From assembly GCF_019703515.2 (NCBI RefSeq), contig NC_059362.1, positions 23,620,826 to 23,684,825 on the forward strand: a stretch of 64,000 nt of DNA, given 5' to 3'. The notes below the pieces were generated by a model. It did not search any database and was not told where the DNA came from. It was given only the letters and a program-made list of their open reading frames with translations. Shown here piece after piece: positions 47,771 through 57,592 of the stretch (the stretch's first letter is position 1; the number at the start of each line of letters is the position of its first letter). Position numbers and translations under genes: made by a program. This DNA comes from Myxocyprinus asiaticus. Taxonomy: Eukaryota > Chordata > Actinopteri > Cypriniformes > Catostomidae.

Positions 47771-48862
47771 AAGACATCTGTTGAATGTCTTGTTGACATC
47801 CAAGACATATTTATTGACATACATCTTATAGATGTAAACACACACATCAAAACAGACGTCTGGGTGATATATGTGTTCTACCAGGGCAGTATGTTTTCTT
47901 AAAGATAATAATTCTTATTCATGAAACACGTATTTCTGTGTAGAAATTGTGCATACAACCGTTCTTGGATAAACTCAATTTGATGGGACAATTTGCTAAG
48001 AATTTGCATGGATTTATGTGTGATTTACACAGAAATTCATTCTGCTTGTGTTTCATGAATAAGGCCCGGAACCTGTCATTTCTGTGCTACCAGCATCATC
48101 CAACAAAATGTCAAAAATCATGATGGTTTCCAAACAGGTTTCCCAAATACTCTTACTCCATGATTGTCATGTCAGACAGCTCAAACAAATGATTTGTGCA
48201 TGGTTTTGAATGTGCACAAATGGCTTACTTATTCTTGTCTCTGTACATAAAACGGGATTCAGTAGTTGTTCTTTGGAATATTCTTATTATCTGCTAAATC
48301 AATGTACTGTATGTATGTTTGTTTTGACCTCAGCATCATTTATTCAGATTGAACTTCATTTAATAGAGCACTATTTTAACTGTCACTTACATTTGAATAT
48401 TTACTAGCATTTATCACTTACATTCAAAACTATATGTAACTTACCTTTCATTTCATGTGTTTACTGTTGGACTCATTCACATTCAATTAGATGACCTTTG
48501 TTTTGAAATATAAACAAAAATAATTAGACTACTTTGTATAAACCTGTAATGCACTACGTTCTGTTTCAGTCTGGCAAATATCAACTCATGGGCATCACTA
48601 GAACGGACACTGGCTGTGTTCAGAATTGGATAATACCATACTTGTCTTACTATTGCTTCAGTATATATTACCTATATGTGAACAGTATGCACATTTTCTG
48701 CCTGCATGGACTTTAATTATCTGAATTAAACATGCAACATAAGGTCATGTGTGACAACAATGTAGCACACTATTGCATAAAGTTATCTCTAACTATCACC
48801 AATGCATGTAATTGTCTGCTTCACTTTTATTGATATGCCATCCTCTCTCTTTCATTGGATAG
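47771..48862 (+). other. Intronic DNA directly upstream of a palladin exon
   Basis: No repeat is recognised. A pyrimidine-rich tract with TCCTCTCTCTTTC precedes the acceptor at 48861-48862. Confidence 0.5.
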
Positions 48863-49038
48863 GTGGTTCTGTGAGGGGCGGGAGCTGCACCACTGTCCTG
48901 ACATTCAGATCTGTCGTGATGGTGATCTGCACACACTGGTGATAACTGAAGCATTTGAGGACGACACCGGCAGGTACACCTGCGTAGCTTCCAATGCACT
49001 AGGAGCAGACAACACCTCTGCAGAGGTCTATATCGAAG
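48863..49038 (+). CDS. palld: Palladin internal exon: C-terminal half of an Ig-like domain
   Basis: This 176-nt exon has acceptor ...GGATAG and donor GTGAGG. It starts with the third base of an Arg codon and ends with the first base of a Gly codon. It encodes RWFCEGRELHH and then PDIQI, DLHTLVI, EAFEDDTGRYTC and TSAEVYIEG. The Trp and the D-x-G-x-Y-x-C signature are the core of an I-set Ig fold. The wording closely matches the first Ig domain of vertebrate palladin, which organises actin filaments and binds alpha-actinin and VASP-family proteins at stress fibres and Z-discs. An extra Cys lies in the HHCPDI stretch. The paralogs myopalladin and myotilin share the fold, but the following exons favour palladin. 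The family call comes from remembered protein similarity, not a search. Confidence 0.93.
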
Positions 49039-49127
49039 GTGAGGGCCCAGGTAACAAATGGATTACTGAACAAATGTTTAAAAGATGGAAAATAGCATAA
49101 TATATGGTAAAACTTCACAGTGTTCAC

Positions 49128-49290
49128 ATTAAAGGAATTTTACAGGTTCAATATAAGTTAAAGTGACAGTTCCCCTCTCTCATTATTTAATCACCCTTAT
49201 GTCATCTCAAACTCAATTGACTTTTTTTTCTTCTGCGGAACTCAAAAGAAAATTCTTTGATTGAGATCTGATGTGAATATTTCAATGGGA
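49128..49290. mobile_element. D-type element start joined to C-type element start
   Basis: TTAAAGGAATTTTACAGGTT, CAATATAAGTTAA resembles the first ~33 bp of the D-type family. At its internal TTAA it switches to AGTGACAGTTCCCCTCTC, a C-type start. Both are fragments. Confidence 0.5.
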
Positions 49291-49483
49291 TAAGTCAGTT
49301 AATAGATATTTTGGACCCCATTGAATAAGTCAATGGGGTCCAAAACTCCAAGCTCCAAAAAGGTCATAAAGGCAGCATTATTACAATTCTACATCCTGTT
49401 TGCTAATTCAGTTCAAATTAAGCAATTGAATTGGAATTTAAAATCAGTCTCAATTAACTTCTGAATGGCACACAACCTTGTAC

Positions 49484-49930
49484 GTAAAGGAATAGTTCAC
49501 CCAAAAATGAAAATTCTCTCATCATTTACTTACCCTCATGCCATCCCAGATAAGTATGACTTACTTTCTTCTGCTGAACACAAACGAAGATTTTTAAAAG
49601 AATATCTCAGCTCTGTAGGTCCATACAATACAAGTGAATGGTGACCAAAACTTTGAAGCTCCAAAAAGAACATAAAGGTAGCATAAAAGTAATCCATCCA
49701 ATTCGAGTGGTTTAATTCATGTCTCCTGATATGATCGGTTCTGGGTGAGAATCAGACAAAAATGTAACTCCTTTTTCACTAAATCTTGACATTGCAGTCT
49801 TCTAGGCGCGATCATGATTTGAAGGTCGATTTCACTTCCTCACACTTGATGCATGCTAAACACACTCTCTGCCCATGTACAAACTGTGCATATGTCAAGC
49901 ACAAGGAAGTGTAATTGACCTTCAAATCAT
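49484..49930. mobile_element. A-type palindromic element, left part
   Basis: AAAGGAATAGTTCACCCAAA starts it, with left-arm phrases GAATATCTCAGCTCTGTAGG. The central part (GCGATCATGATTTGAAGG ... CCTTCAAATCAT) is inverted. The right arm is lost where the D-type copy begins. Confidence 0.75.
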
Positions 49931-50535
49931 CTTCATCAAAATAATTTTTTTTTTGTGGCATGAAATCATTTTGTGGCATAGTGTTGATTACCTCAAAATA
50001 AAATAAAAAATACGATAAAATTTGACATATCCCTTGTTTGTTAAAAAAAAAAAAAAAAAAACATTTTACATTAAAGACATTTACAATGGAAGTGAATGGG
50101 GCCGATCCATAAAGGATAAAATACACACTGTTTCATAAGTATAGCCACAATAATTTAGATTTTAGTGTGATAAAATCACTTACTAACCTTATCTGTCTAA
50201 AGTTAAATCCAATATTACAACCTAGTTGCCACAATGACGTAAAGTGGCAAACCCACCATCTCCTAAATGCCATTAAATCCCTGATTTTATCACACTAAAA
50301 CCATGTTATCACGTATAATGTTTATGTCTTGTGGCTATATCTTTAAAACAGTGTGTATTTAAACATTTAAAATACGTTATAGTACCCCATTCACTTCCAC
50401 TTACCATAACTGCAATTTTTGCTTTTCAAAATAATCGAGGGGTAAGTTGAAATAATTTTTTGTGGTAATCAGCATTATGCCTCAAATGCTGTCAATTGAG
50501 CTTAACTTGTATTGAACTTTGAGTGTTTTGTTAAT
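49931..50535. mobile_element. D-type palindromic element, 5'-truncated
   Basis: The left part has GTGTTGATTACCTCAAAAT, AATGGAAGTGAATGGGGCC. The right part has CCCCATTCACTTCCACTTAC, TAATCAGCATTATGCCTCAA, then GAGCTTAACTTGTATTGAAC. Inner arms are inverted (TTTTAGTGTGATAAAATCAC and GATTTTATCACACTAAAACC). The final AATATTCCTTTAA is degraded. Confidence 0.7.
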
Positions 50536-51005
50536 TACACATTCATAAAATTAAATTACAATACAGATGACAAAAAAAAAAAAAAAAACAAACCAAAAAA
50601 ATATGTGTAGGCTTTTTTACACAATAATTACAAATTACAAGTTACATGTTCATTAGTATTAGAGGTCATTCACACAGTACGCATTCTTGTGTCAGTCTGC
50701 ACAGTTTTGAGTTATTTTTCAATGTGAACTAACACTACATGGACTTCTTTGGTGGTTTATGTGTAAAGAAGTTCAACTTTAAAAATATGTCTCCGTTCTG
50801 TTGTGCTGCATCTAGCTGTTTTTGAACGCAAGGACGCTTTGTTGTGAACAGCCTCTTAATACTACTAAATAAGTAATTTCATTACATAAAGTAATTAAAC
50901 TGCAATATGAAAGCTGTGTTTGTTGCCAAACATTTTTCAACACTTCAGACCTTGATGTAACAACTATTTCTTTCTTTGTTTTCTTATTCTGTTTTTTCTT
51001 TTAAG

Positions 51006-51072
51006 GTGCTTCTTCCTCTGACTCTGAAGGTGAAGGATCTGTGTCAAAGTCTAGGTCCGGAGCCATGCCACA
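51006..51072 (+). CDS. palld: Palladin internal exon: acidic serine-rich linker
   Basis: This 67-nt exon has acceptor ...TTTTAAG and donor GTATGTG. It completes the Gly codon begun in the previous exon, and its last two bases (CA) pair with the first base of the next exon to give Gln. It encodes GASSSDSEGEGS, VSKSRSGAMPQ. The order of an acidic Ser/Asp/Glu cluster, then K-S-R, then G-A-M-P-Q matches the linker after the first Ig domain of palladin. Serines followed by acidic residues look like casein-kinase-2-type sites, which is an inference. The linker is predicted to be disordered. This exon is the best reason to prefer palladin over its paralogs. Confidence 0.9.
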
Positions 51073-52044
51073 GTATGTGTGTTTCAGCATGTTCTTCCTG
51101 ACCCATGACCTTTGTGTACTGTGACCTCAGTCCTCAGCTGACAGATTAACTGGCCCTGGCTATGTATTATCTAATATTATTTACCCACTGCCATACAAGT
51201 TCTTATTGCTCCACTCAAAGCACAATGTAGGTTGTTTGGGTATGAACTGACCTTAAATAATGGCCAGTGCCTAAAGACCTCATTAAATACTGTATTGATG
51301 TATTTCTTTTAAAACCGGATGTTTGGGCGTGGCATTTCAAAGGGCTATTTTTTTTTAAATAACCAATAGGCTTTAGTTACGTCACAACCACAACAAGTAG
51401 CTGCCATCTATTCTAGAGAGCATTTGATTGGACAAAAATTTGTGTAGAGTCATCAATAGAGAAAGGCTGTATATTGTACATGTTAAAACTCTTAAAAGTT
51501 AATTTTGGCAACATAATTTTGTCTCTTTCTTCCTTCTCTTTGCCTACACATGACCTGTCGTCTAGCCTTCGTTATTTTGTGGCATTGCTTGAGCTCTCTT
51601 TCCTCACCTCTGATCTCATCCTCCCATGTCTCTTCCTTTCCTCTTTTTCCTTGTCTGGCCTCTCACTCTTTCTTGTCTGTTTTCACAAATTATTAAGTGC
51701 TTGGCTTTGGTTTCCAGTGACATCATTGCACCCATTAGGGATTAAGCTCCATTAGCTCTAAAGTCATTTATAAGGTGCAAGTCATTTATTAGGTGCAAAC
51801 TGCATAGGGCATATTCAAACAGTGTGAGTGTGTATTACTTCACTGTATGTGTGTGTATTAGTGCGTGTTAGAGAGCTATTACCCCACAAAGAGTTTGGGT
51901 AAACAGTTTCCAGTATTTTATCATTAACGTTCCTCAATTCACCTTTATATTCAGTATGTTTGCTGTTGGACACATTCACATTAAGTGAAATTACCTTTAT
52001 GTTTTGAAAGCCAAACAAACACTTTAAGATTACTTTAAATATAC

Positions 52045-52325
52045 TTACAGGGATAGTTCACCCAAAAATGAAAGTTCTATCATCATTTACTCACCTTCAC
52101 ATCGTTTCAAACCTGTATGACTTTCTTACCTCTGTAGAACATAAAAGAAGATGTTAAGCAGAATGTTAGGCTCAGTCACCATTCATTTTCTTTGCATCTT
52201 TTGAGGCTAACATTCTGCCTAATATCTCCTTTTGTGTTCCATAGAGGTAAGAAAGTCATACAGGTTTGAAACAAAAGAGTGTAGATGATGAGAGAATTTT
52301 AATTTTTGAGTGTAATATTGATTTA
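52045..52325. mobile_element. C-type palindromic element
   Basis: The left end is ACAGGGATAGTTCACCC. The arms contain AAGCAGAATGTTAGGC and the inverse GCTAACATTCTGCCTAA. The right end is degraded. Confidence 0.8.
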
Positions 52326-52646
52326 AATAAATCTGTAATGCCCCATTAGAAATAGAGATTGCTTTGTTTTGTTGGGATATCAATCTTAAAGGCATATTCC
52401 GGGTTCAATACAAGTTAAGCTCAATCGACAACATTTGTGGCATAATATTGATTACCATAAAAATTGAAAAAAAGAAGAATTAATATAAGTGATTTTACAA
52501 ATTATCAGCTTCACATTTCTGCCTTTAAACCCTCCAAAAATTGGCCCCATTTACTTTTACCAAATTTTTTTTTAAGAAAAGGAGGGACGAGTCGAAATTA
52601 TTATTTGTGGGAATCAACATTATGCCACAAATGCTGTCGATTGAGT

Positions 52647-53806
52647 TTAAAGGAATAGTTTACCCAAAAATTTAAATTCTCTCATCATTTACTCACCCTC
52701 ATGCCATCCCAGATGTATATGACTTCCTTTTTTCAGCAGAACACATTTGAAGAAAAATAGAAAAATATTTCAGCTTAGGAGGTCTTTTTTATTATTTATT
52801 TATTTTACTATTCTCTTTCTTTTTTTTCTTTTTATCCCCTTTTCTCCCAATTTGGAATGCCCAATTCCCATTCCCATTACTTAGTAGGTCCTCGTGGTGG
52901 AGCAGTTACTCACCTCAATCCGGGTGGCGGAGGACAAGTCTCAGTTGCTTCCACTTCTGAGACAGTCAATCCGCGTATCCTATCACGTGGCTTGCTGTGC
53001 ATGACACCGTGGAGACTCACAGCACGGGAGGCTCATGCTACTCTCCGTGATCCACACACAATTTACCACACACCCCATTGAGAGCAAGAACCCCTAATTG
53101 CCACCACGAGGAGGTTACCCCATGTGACTCTACCCTCCCTAGCAACCGGGCCAATTTGTTTGCTTAGGAGACCTGGCTGGAGTCACTCAGCATGGCCTGG
53201 ATTTGAACTCGTGACTCCAGGGGTGATAGTCAGCGTCAGTACTCGCTGAGCTACCCAGGCCCCCTAGCTCAGTAGGTCCTTATAATGGATGTGGATGGTA
53301 ACATAATTTTTGATGTTCCAAAAAGCACAGACAATCAGCTTTAAAGTCATCCATACCACTCCAGTGGTAAAATTAATGCGATATTATCACTTTTGGTGCA
53401 AAAAAGATACTAATCATAAAGTACTTTTAACTATAAATAATTGCTTCCGTTAGGCAGCAGTATGCACGTTCACGAGAGGGCTGAGGTCACGCGGCCTCTC
53501 GTGTGATGTATTGGCATTGGTATGTTCACGCAAGAAGTGACCAAAAGTGATCGTATCACTTTATAAGACATTCATTTAACCACTGGAGTCATATGGATGA
53601 CGTTAAAGCTGATTGTCTGTGCTTTTTGGAGCATCAAAAATCGTGTTACCATCCACATCCATTATAAAGACCTACTGAGATGAGATATTTTTCTATTTTT
53701 CTTCAAATGTGTTCTGCTGAAGAAAGGAAATCATTTACATCTGGGATGGCATGAGGGTGAGCAAATTATGAGAGGATTTTCATTTTTGGGTGAACTTTCC
53801 CTTTAA
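52647..53806. mobile_element. B-type palindromic element containing a SINE
   Basis: The left end is TTAAAGGAATAGTTTACCC and the right end GGGTGAACTTTCCCTTTAA. The arms share GTAGGTCCTTATAATGGATG (53271-53290) with the inverse CATCCACATCCATTATAAAG (53650-53669), and a CACGTTCACGAGAGGGCTGA centre. The same family is found at 9372-10366. Confidence 0.87.
52785..53264 (-). mobile_element. tRNA-derived SINE inside the B-type element
   Basis: On the minus strand the head GGGGGCCTGGGTAGCTCAGC ends at 53264. The body leads to GGGAATTGGGCATTCCAAAT, a GGAGAAAAGGGG motif and an A-rich tail. Imperfect target duplications AGCTTAGGAGGTC (52772-52784) and AGCTCAGTAGGTC (53266-53278) flank it. Confidence 0.88.
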
Positions 53807-54286
53807 CTTGTATTGCACTTGAAATATTCCTTTAATTTTGGTCAAAATCACTAGAATAGACATCTTTTTCACCAGCACTGAAACAAATTCTGACCATGGA
53901 TCTATTCTGAGGCAAAATATGGCCCAGCTGGAAGACTGAAAAAGGGCTGTTTGGGTCACTGTGCCCAGTACCTCCTCAACGGGGTCACATGTAATGAGCT
54001 GTACCTTCACTTGGTAGTTTAAAGATGGAATTTCAGTGTTAATGGACTGTGATAGACCAAAAGATTGATGCAGCTGTCATCACTATAGAAAGTGTCCTGG
54101 ATTTTTGTTCAAAATGACTCACAATAACCATTTCTTTCAGCTACTAAGTTTTATTTATATATCTGGTTCAAATGCACATGAATGTTGCAAGATGTGAGAT
54201 GTTTGCAGTGTTTCTACATCGTGACAGTTGTTCTAAATGTTTTCTGAAAGCCTCAGGTTTGTTTTGTTGGTGATATGTTCTTTCAG

Positions 54287-54404
54287 GGCTCAGAAGAAAA
54301 CCACCTCAGTTTCCTTTACGATACACACGGGATCACCAAAGAGCCCAGAGGCCCACCCTCATCGCTCCACGCTGGTCCAGCCGCTTTCTACTACACCACA
54401 AAGA
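54287..54404 (+). CDS. palld: Palladin internal exon: basic/Ser-Thr linker
   Basis: This 118-nt exon has acceptor ...TTTCAG and donor AGA|GTAAGA. It begins with the third base of Gln and ends on a codon boundary. It encodes AQKKTTSVSFTI, then SPKSPE and STLVQPLSTTPQR. The start A-Q-K-K-T-T-S-V-S is nearly identical to the mammalian palladin linker as I remember it, while the middle is fish-specific. S-P and T-P pairs are candidate proline-directed phosphorylation sites (inference). The open frame runs a few codons into the intron, but the GTAAGA donor and the phase of the next exon place the end at AGA. Confidence 0.9.
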
Positions 54405-55125
54405 GTAAGACATAAACACACGCACACATACTCTGCCTAATTATTGCACTGTTTATCTCCGTACTGTTACTCTAAAGACTGAGATACATAAATAGTACAA
54501 ACATGTAAACACACACAGACTCTGTTATATAACAACTTCTGTTGAATTAAAAGTGCACTCTGTCATTTCTTTCCTCATAATTCTTATTTATTTATTTATT
54601 TTTACTCTAAAAGAATGATAGTAATTTTGAAACACATTTATAAAATAATGAGCACTCACATGAGATGAAGACTCCAGTCACTGAAGTAATCTTATAAAAG
54701 CTCTTTTATTCTACAAGGAGAGGGTCCCCTCATGGGGGCGGTCATGTTAGGACCACATGACCAGCTGAATTAGCTTAATTGCAGTAATTTTCCTGTTATT
54801 GGACATTTTTACTCATGGATTAAATGAATCATGACTGACAGTGAAAAGTTAATTTCTACACTGGCATCGTTAACTGAAACCTTTTTCATTTGAATGATGC
54901 CCCTGGATGTCAGTGTTAGGCCTTTGCACACCAAATGCAAATGTTGTCGAAGCAATGGATTACTTTGGAGCCATTCACTCCTGGAGCGAACATCTGCGTG
55001 CTGACAAAATTAGTTTTTTTTTTTTGTTTTTTTTTTACGGCACACACTCTCTGGAAAGTTGAACTTCAAAATGAACGTCTAAGTATCATAACCATACAAT
55101 TCTTCTTTCTCTCTCTTTGTGTCAG
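54405..55125 (+). other. palld: Short palladin intron with MITE-like segment
   Basis: The donor is GTAAGA and the acceptor a long pyrimidine tract ending GTGTCAG. About 54555-54870 resembles part of an interspersed repeat that I partly recognise from fish genomes (GTGCACTCTGTCATTT near the left, CTACAAGGAGAGGGTCCCC in the middle). A related fragment appears near 17255-17420. T tracts lie at 55014-55035. Confidence 0.7.
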
Positions 55126-55194
55126 ATTCAGAGTCCAGTTTCCTCACTCTATGCTGGTGATGCTCTTCCGAAAGCTCCCCCTACTTTTACTAAG
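55126..55194 (+). CDS. palld: Palladin internal exon: linker leading into next Ig domain
   Basis: This exon is 69 nt (23 codons, phase 0 at both ends), with acceptor ...TTTGTGTCAG and donor AAG|GTAATG. It encodes IQSPVSSLYAGDAL followed by PKAPPTFTK. The P-P-x-F-T-K ending is the usual entry to an I-set Ig domain and continues directly into the next exon. Because both ends are phase 0 and the exon encodes only linker, it could be skipped without shifting frame. Whether that happens is unknown. Confidence 0.87.
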
Positions 55195-56722
55195 GTAATG
55201 ATATGGCCATATGTTTTTCCATCATGATGGGTGTTACGAACAGAACTAACTGTTGACTAGAAAAGGTAGACATAAGTCCATTCAACCTACCTGACTTTCA
55301 TTTGTCTATAGGATTATTACCAGGGCTCGAGTTGAGGGGGGATGCAAGGGAATGCCATCCCCCTTGTTGCAAGAAATACCAAAAAGCATCCCCCTTGTAA
55401 AACCACCATCCCCCCTTACCATCCTCTTTAGATCAATTGTGTCATGTAATGCTTAGAACTAATCATGCAATATATAAATAAGGGTGATTAGAATTAGATT
55501 TCAACATGTGTGAAGTTGCCAGATTTCTATAGGTGAAATCCCCCAGTCAGATCTGGACACTTGTACAGTTTGTATATACGCTGCCAGGGTGACGCTTTAG
55601 TCCCGCAATCTGGCAACCTTAAGCGTGGGAGCTCTCTCTCCACTGCGAAAAGACAGCTGTTTTATGAAAACACTGGCAGGTATTTTTGAGTTTGCGATGG
55701 GTTGATTTGTCCTTCCTAGCTTTCACATGAAACTTACCCCACAAGTTTTCAAATGTTTCACGCACTTTCAAACATGGTCAATTAGTAGACTGGAGTAGAA
55801 AAAAATGCATGTCTGCAGTGGGCGAGCGATACAGAACAAATCTTTTTCATGATCATAACGTGGATTCTTTTCACAAAATTAATCATAAAATACAATTACA
55901 GAGGGTAACGTGCATATTATGGCCATGTGTCCTAAGGGTCAATGAAGTGACGCTCATTTTTGTCCTTATCTGTTAAATTAATAATACATAAAAAATGCAA
56001 TTCACACAAACCATTTACTTGAATACACCTCTTCTATGATGAACATTTTTCAATTGCTGAGTTTAGTAATATTGATATTTTTTTCTGGGGCTTAAAGTAA
56101 AAAATGTGATGTGGTGTCCAGAGACAGTAAAAAAAAAAAAGTCAAAGTCTCGTTAAAATCTGAAATTCCTGAAAAAAGAAATGTTGCATGACTAGTGCAG
56201 AATAATATTTTATTGTTATTTCTTAAAGAATTATGATTTATGATTCATAAATTATGATTCATAAATTATGATTAATCTTTTTTTAATGCTTTTTGTCCAC
56301 CAAATCAAAATCTTTGGGTGTAACCAACATGTAGGTAGCCATTTTGTTGTTTATTTTGTTCATGTGGTGTAACTGAGAAAAATTCTTGATGTTTTTGACT
56401 CAAAAATTCACAATATATATATTTTAAAAAAAAATTCCTTGAAATTTTTTTTGAAAATTTTTGTAAATTAATGAATAAATTGTTTATACTCTCATGCATT
56501 CAAGGTGCAAAGAAAGTATTATAATACTTTTTACTTAATGGTTACACCACATGACAATTTGAAAGTGTTTTTTTTTTTTTTTTACAAAAAATGTATGAAA
56601 CCAAATTGGACAAAGAATACATTTCTGAGAATATGACATAAGTGTTTTAAACTTGATTTTGTACACACTGTCCAAAACGAAAACACAATGATTAGACGTG
56701 CGGTTAGTACTCCATTCGGCAG

Positions 56723-57388
56723 TTGCACCGCAAAACATGTCAGAACGTACCGTGCCTCTTCCCAAGGCTGGCTTCCTTCCACACTTGCCCGCTCTTTCCA
56801 CGCACATGCCCTTTCGATGCCAGCCACACACTCTCTGGATGCCACGAAGGTGCCTCTGAAACCACCCTTTTTACTGGTATCCGGGCAAGTGAGCTCTACC
56901 CTGTCTGCCCCCAGTGTATGGAATGTGTCAATGGAAGTGTGGTGTCTAAACTAAAGTGTACCCTCTCTGTAACACAGGTGTTTTCCATTGACATGGTGGG
57001 GGCTTTACCATTTCCTAAAGCTAACCTTCACAGAAACCTTTTTTGGGGTGGGGGTTTAACAGATGAATCAAGTTGGGAGCTCTTCTGTTTTAACAAAATT
57101 ATCCAAAGATTCATGTCCGTGTGTGTCAGTGTGTGTATGATTTGTCATATGACTCAGTGCTCAAAGCAGGTCGAGGCAGAGCTTCAAAATTCAATGCCAA
57201 ATTCAATGTTTGCTCAGTCTGCCAAATTATTTTCCACTTCCTTAAAGAAAAAGGTTTGTTTTTCTAGAACCCCCTCTTCCCACCCTTCATCCCACTGTAT
57301 CTTTCTTCTCAAAGACTTTAATCTTCCAAATGAGAGGATGCCTTTAATATATGGTTATACAGCCTTAAACAAAAACACGTATACATGA
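56723..57388 (+). other. Unexplained 222-codon open frame (no ATG start)
   Basis: This is the longest open frame of the window, starting with TTG. The first ATG is at 56918, after which about 156 codons remain. The residues are Cys/Ser/Thr-rich, with a CPQCMEC stretch. I recognise no domain, no transposase or RT motif and no palladin similarity. It lies in the 6-kb palladin intron in the same orientation. Local base composition (56690-57100) is more G+C-rich than its surroundings, which makes long frames more likely by chance. It may be a decayed element or a cryptic exon. Confidence 0.3.
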
Positions 57389-57508
57389 ACGTACAGGCAC
57401 ACAAATGATTTGTCTGGAGTGTATGTAGACGTATTTCTTGATTTTGAAGTAAACTTTTACCTTACATTTAATTTACACAATTAAATCTTTGATTTATATA
57501 TATGTGTT

Positions 57509-57540
57509 TTCCAAATTCTTTTATCCAAAGCGGCTCAGGG
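57509..57540. repeat. SINE-tail-like fragment
   Basis: TTCTTTTATCCAAAGCGGCT resembles the 3' tail phrase TTTTATCCAAAGCG... found in some fish SINE/LINE partners. Fragment only. Confidence 0.35.
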
Positions 57541-57592
57541 GCCATTCAGATCGAACACATTTTTGCACTAAAAAACCTAGATGCAGTGCAAC

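Larger units (their letters stand above)
1..48862 (+). other. palld: Upstream palladin intron(s), partial
   Basis: No exon could be recognised here. The next downstream exon begins in mid-codon and in the middle of an Ig domain, so this region ends in an intron whose acceptor AG is at 48861-48862. The exon with the first half of that Ig domain (normally with the first core cysteine) was not found and probably lies upstream of the window. That would make this one intron of at least 48.8 kb. The stretch is mainly mobile-element debris and simple repeats, listed separately. A short exon below my recognition limit cannot be excluded. Confidence 0.6.
49039..51005 (+). other. palld: Palladin intron with palindromic element copies
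   Basis: The donor is GTGAGG and the acceptor is ...CTTTTAAG. The intron contains a short start of a D-type element joined at TTAA to a C-type element (49128-49290), an A-type element left arm (49484-49930), and a 5'-truncated D-type element (about 49931-50535). No coding sequence is seen. An A tract lies at 50042-50060. Confidence 0.85.
52386..53835. mobile_element. D-type element containing a B-type element
   Basis: The left end is TTAAAGGCATATTCCGGGTT and the right end GAAATATTCCTTTAA. TTAA stands at both ends. The original element is interrupted between GATTGAGTTTAA (52639-52650) and CTTGTATTGCAC (53807 on). Confidence 0.85.
51073..54286 (+). other. palld: Palladin intron with C-type and triple-nested repeats
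   Basis: The donor is GTATGTG and the acceptor is ...TTCTTTCAG. Positions 51073-52040 show nothing recognisable. A C-type palindromic element is at 52045-52325 and a three-level nested insertion at 52386-53835. No exon is seen between the flanking palladin exons, and the frame joins cleanly across the intron. Confidence 0.85.

Noticed and set aside
49039..49100. Extension of the palladin exon past 49038
   Set aside because: The open frame continues briefly, but the GTGAGG donor and the matching G|GT phase at 51006 show that it is intron.
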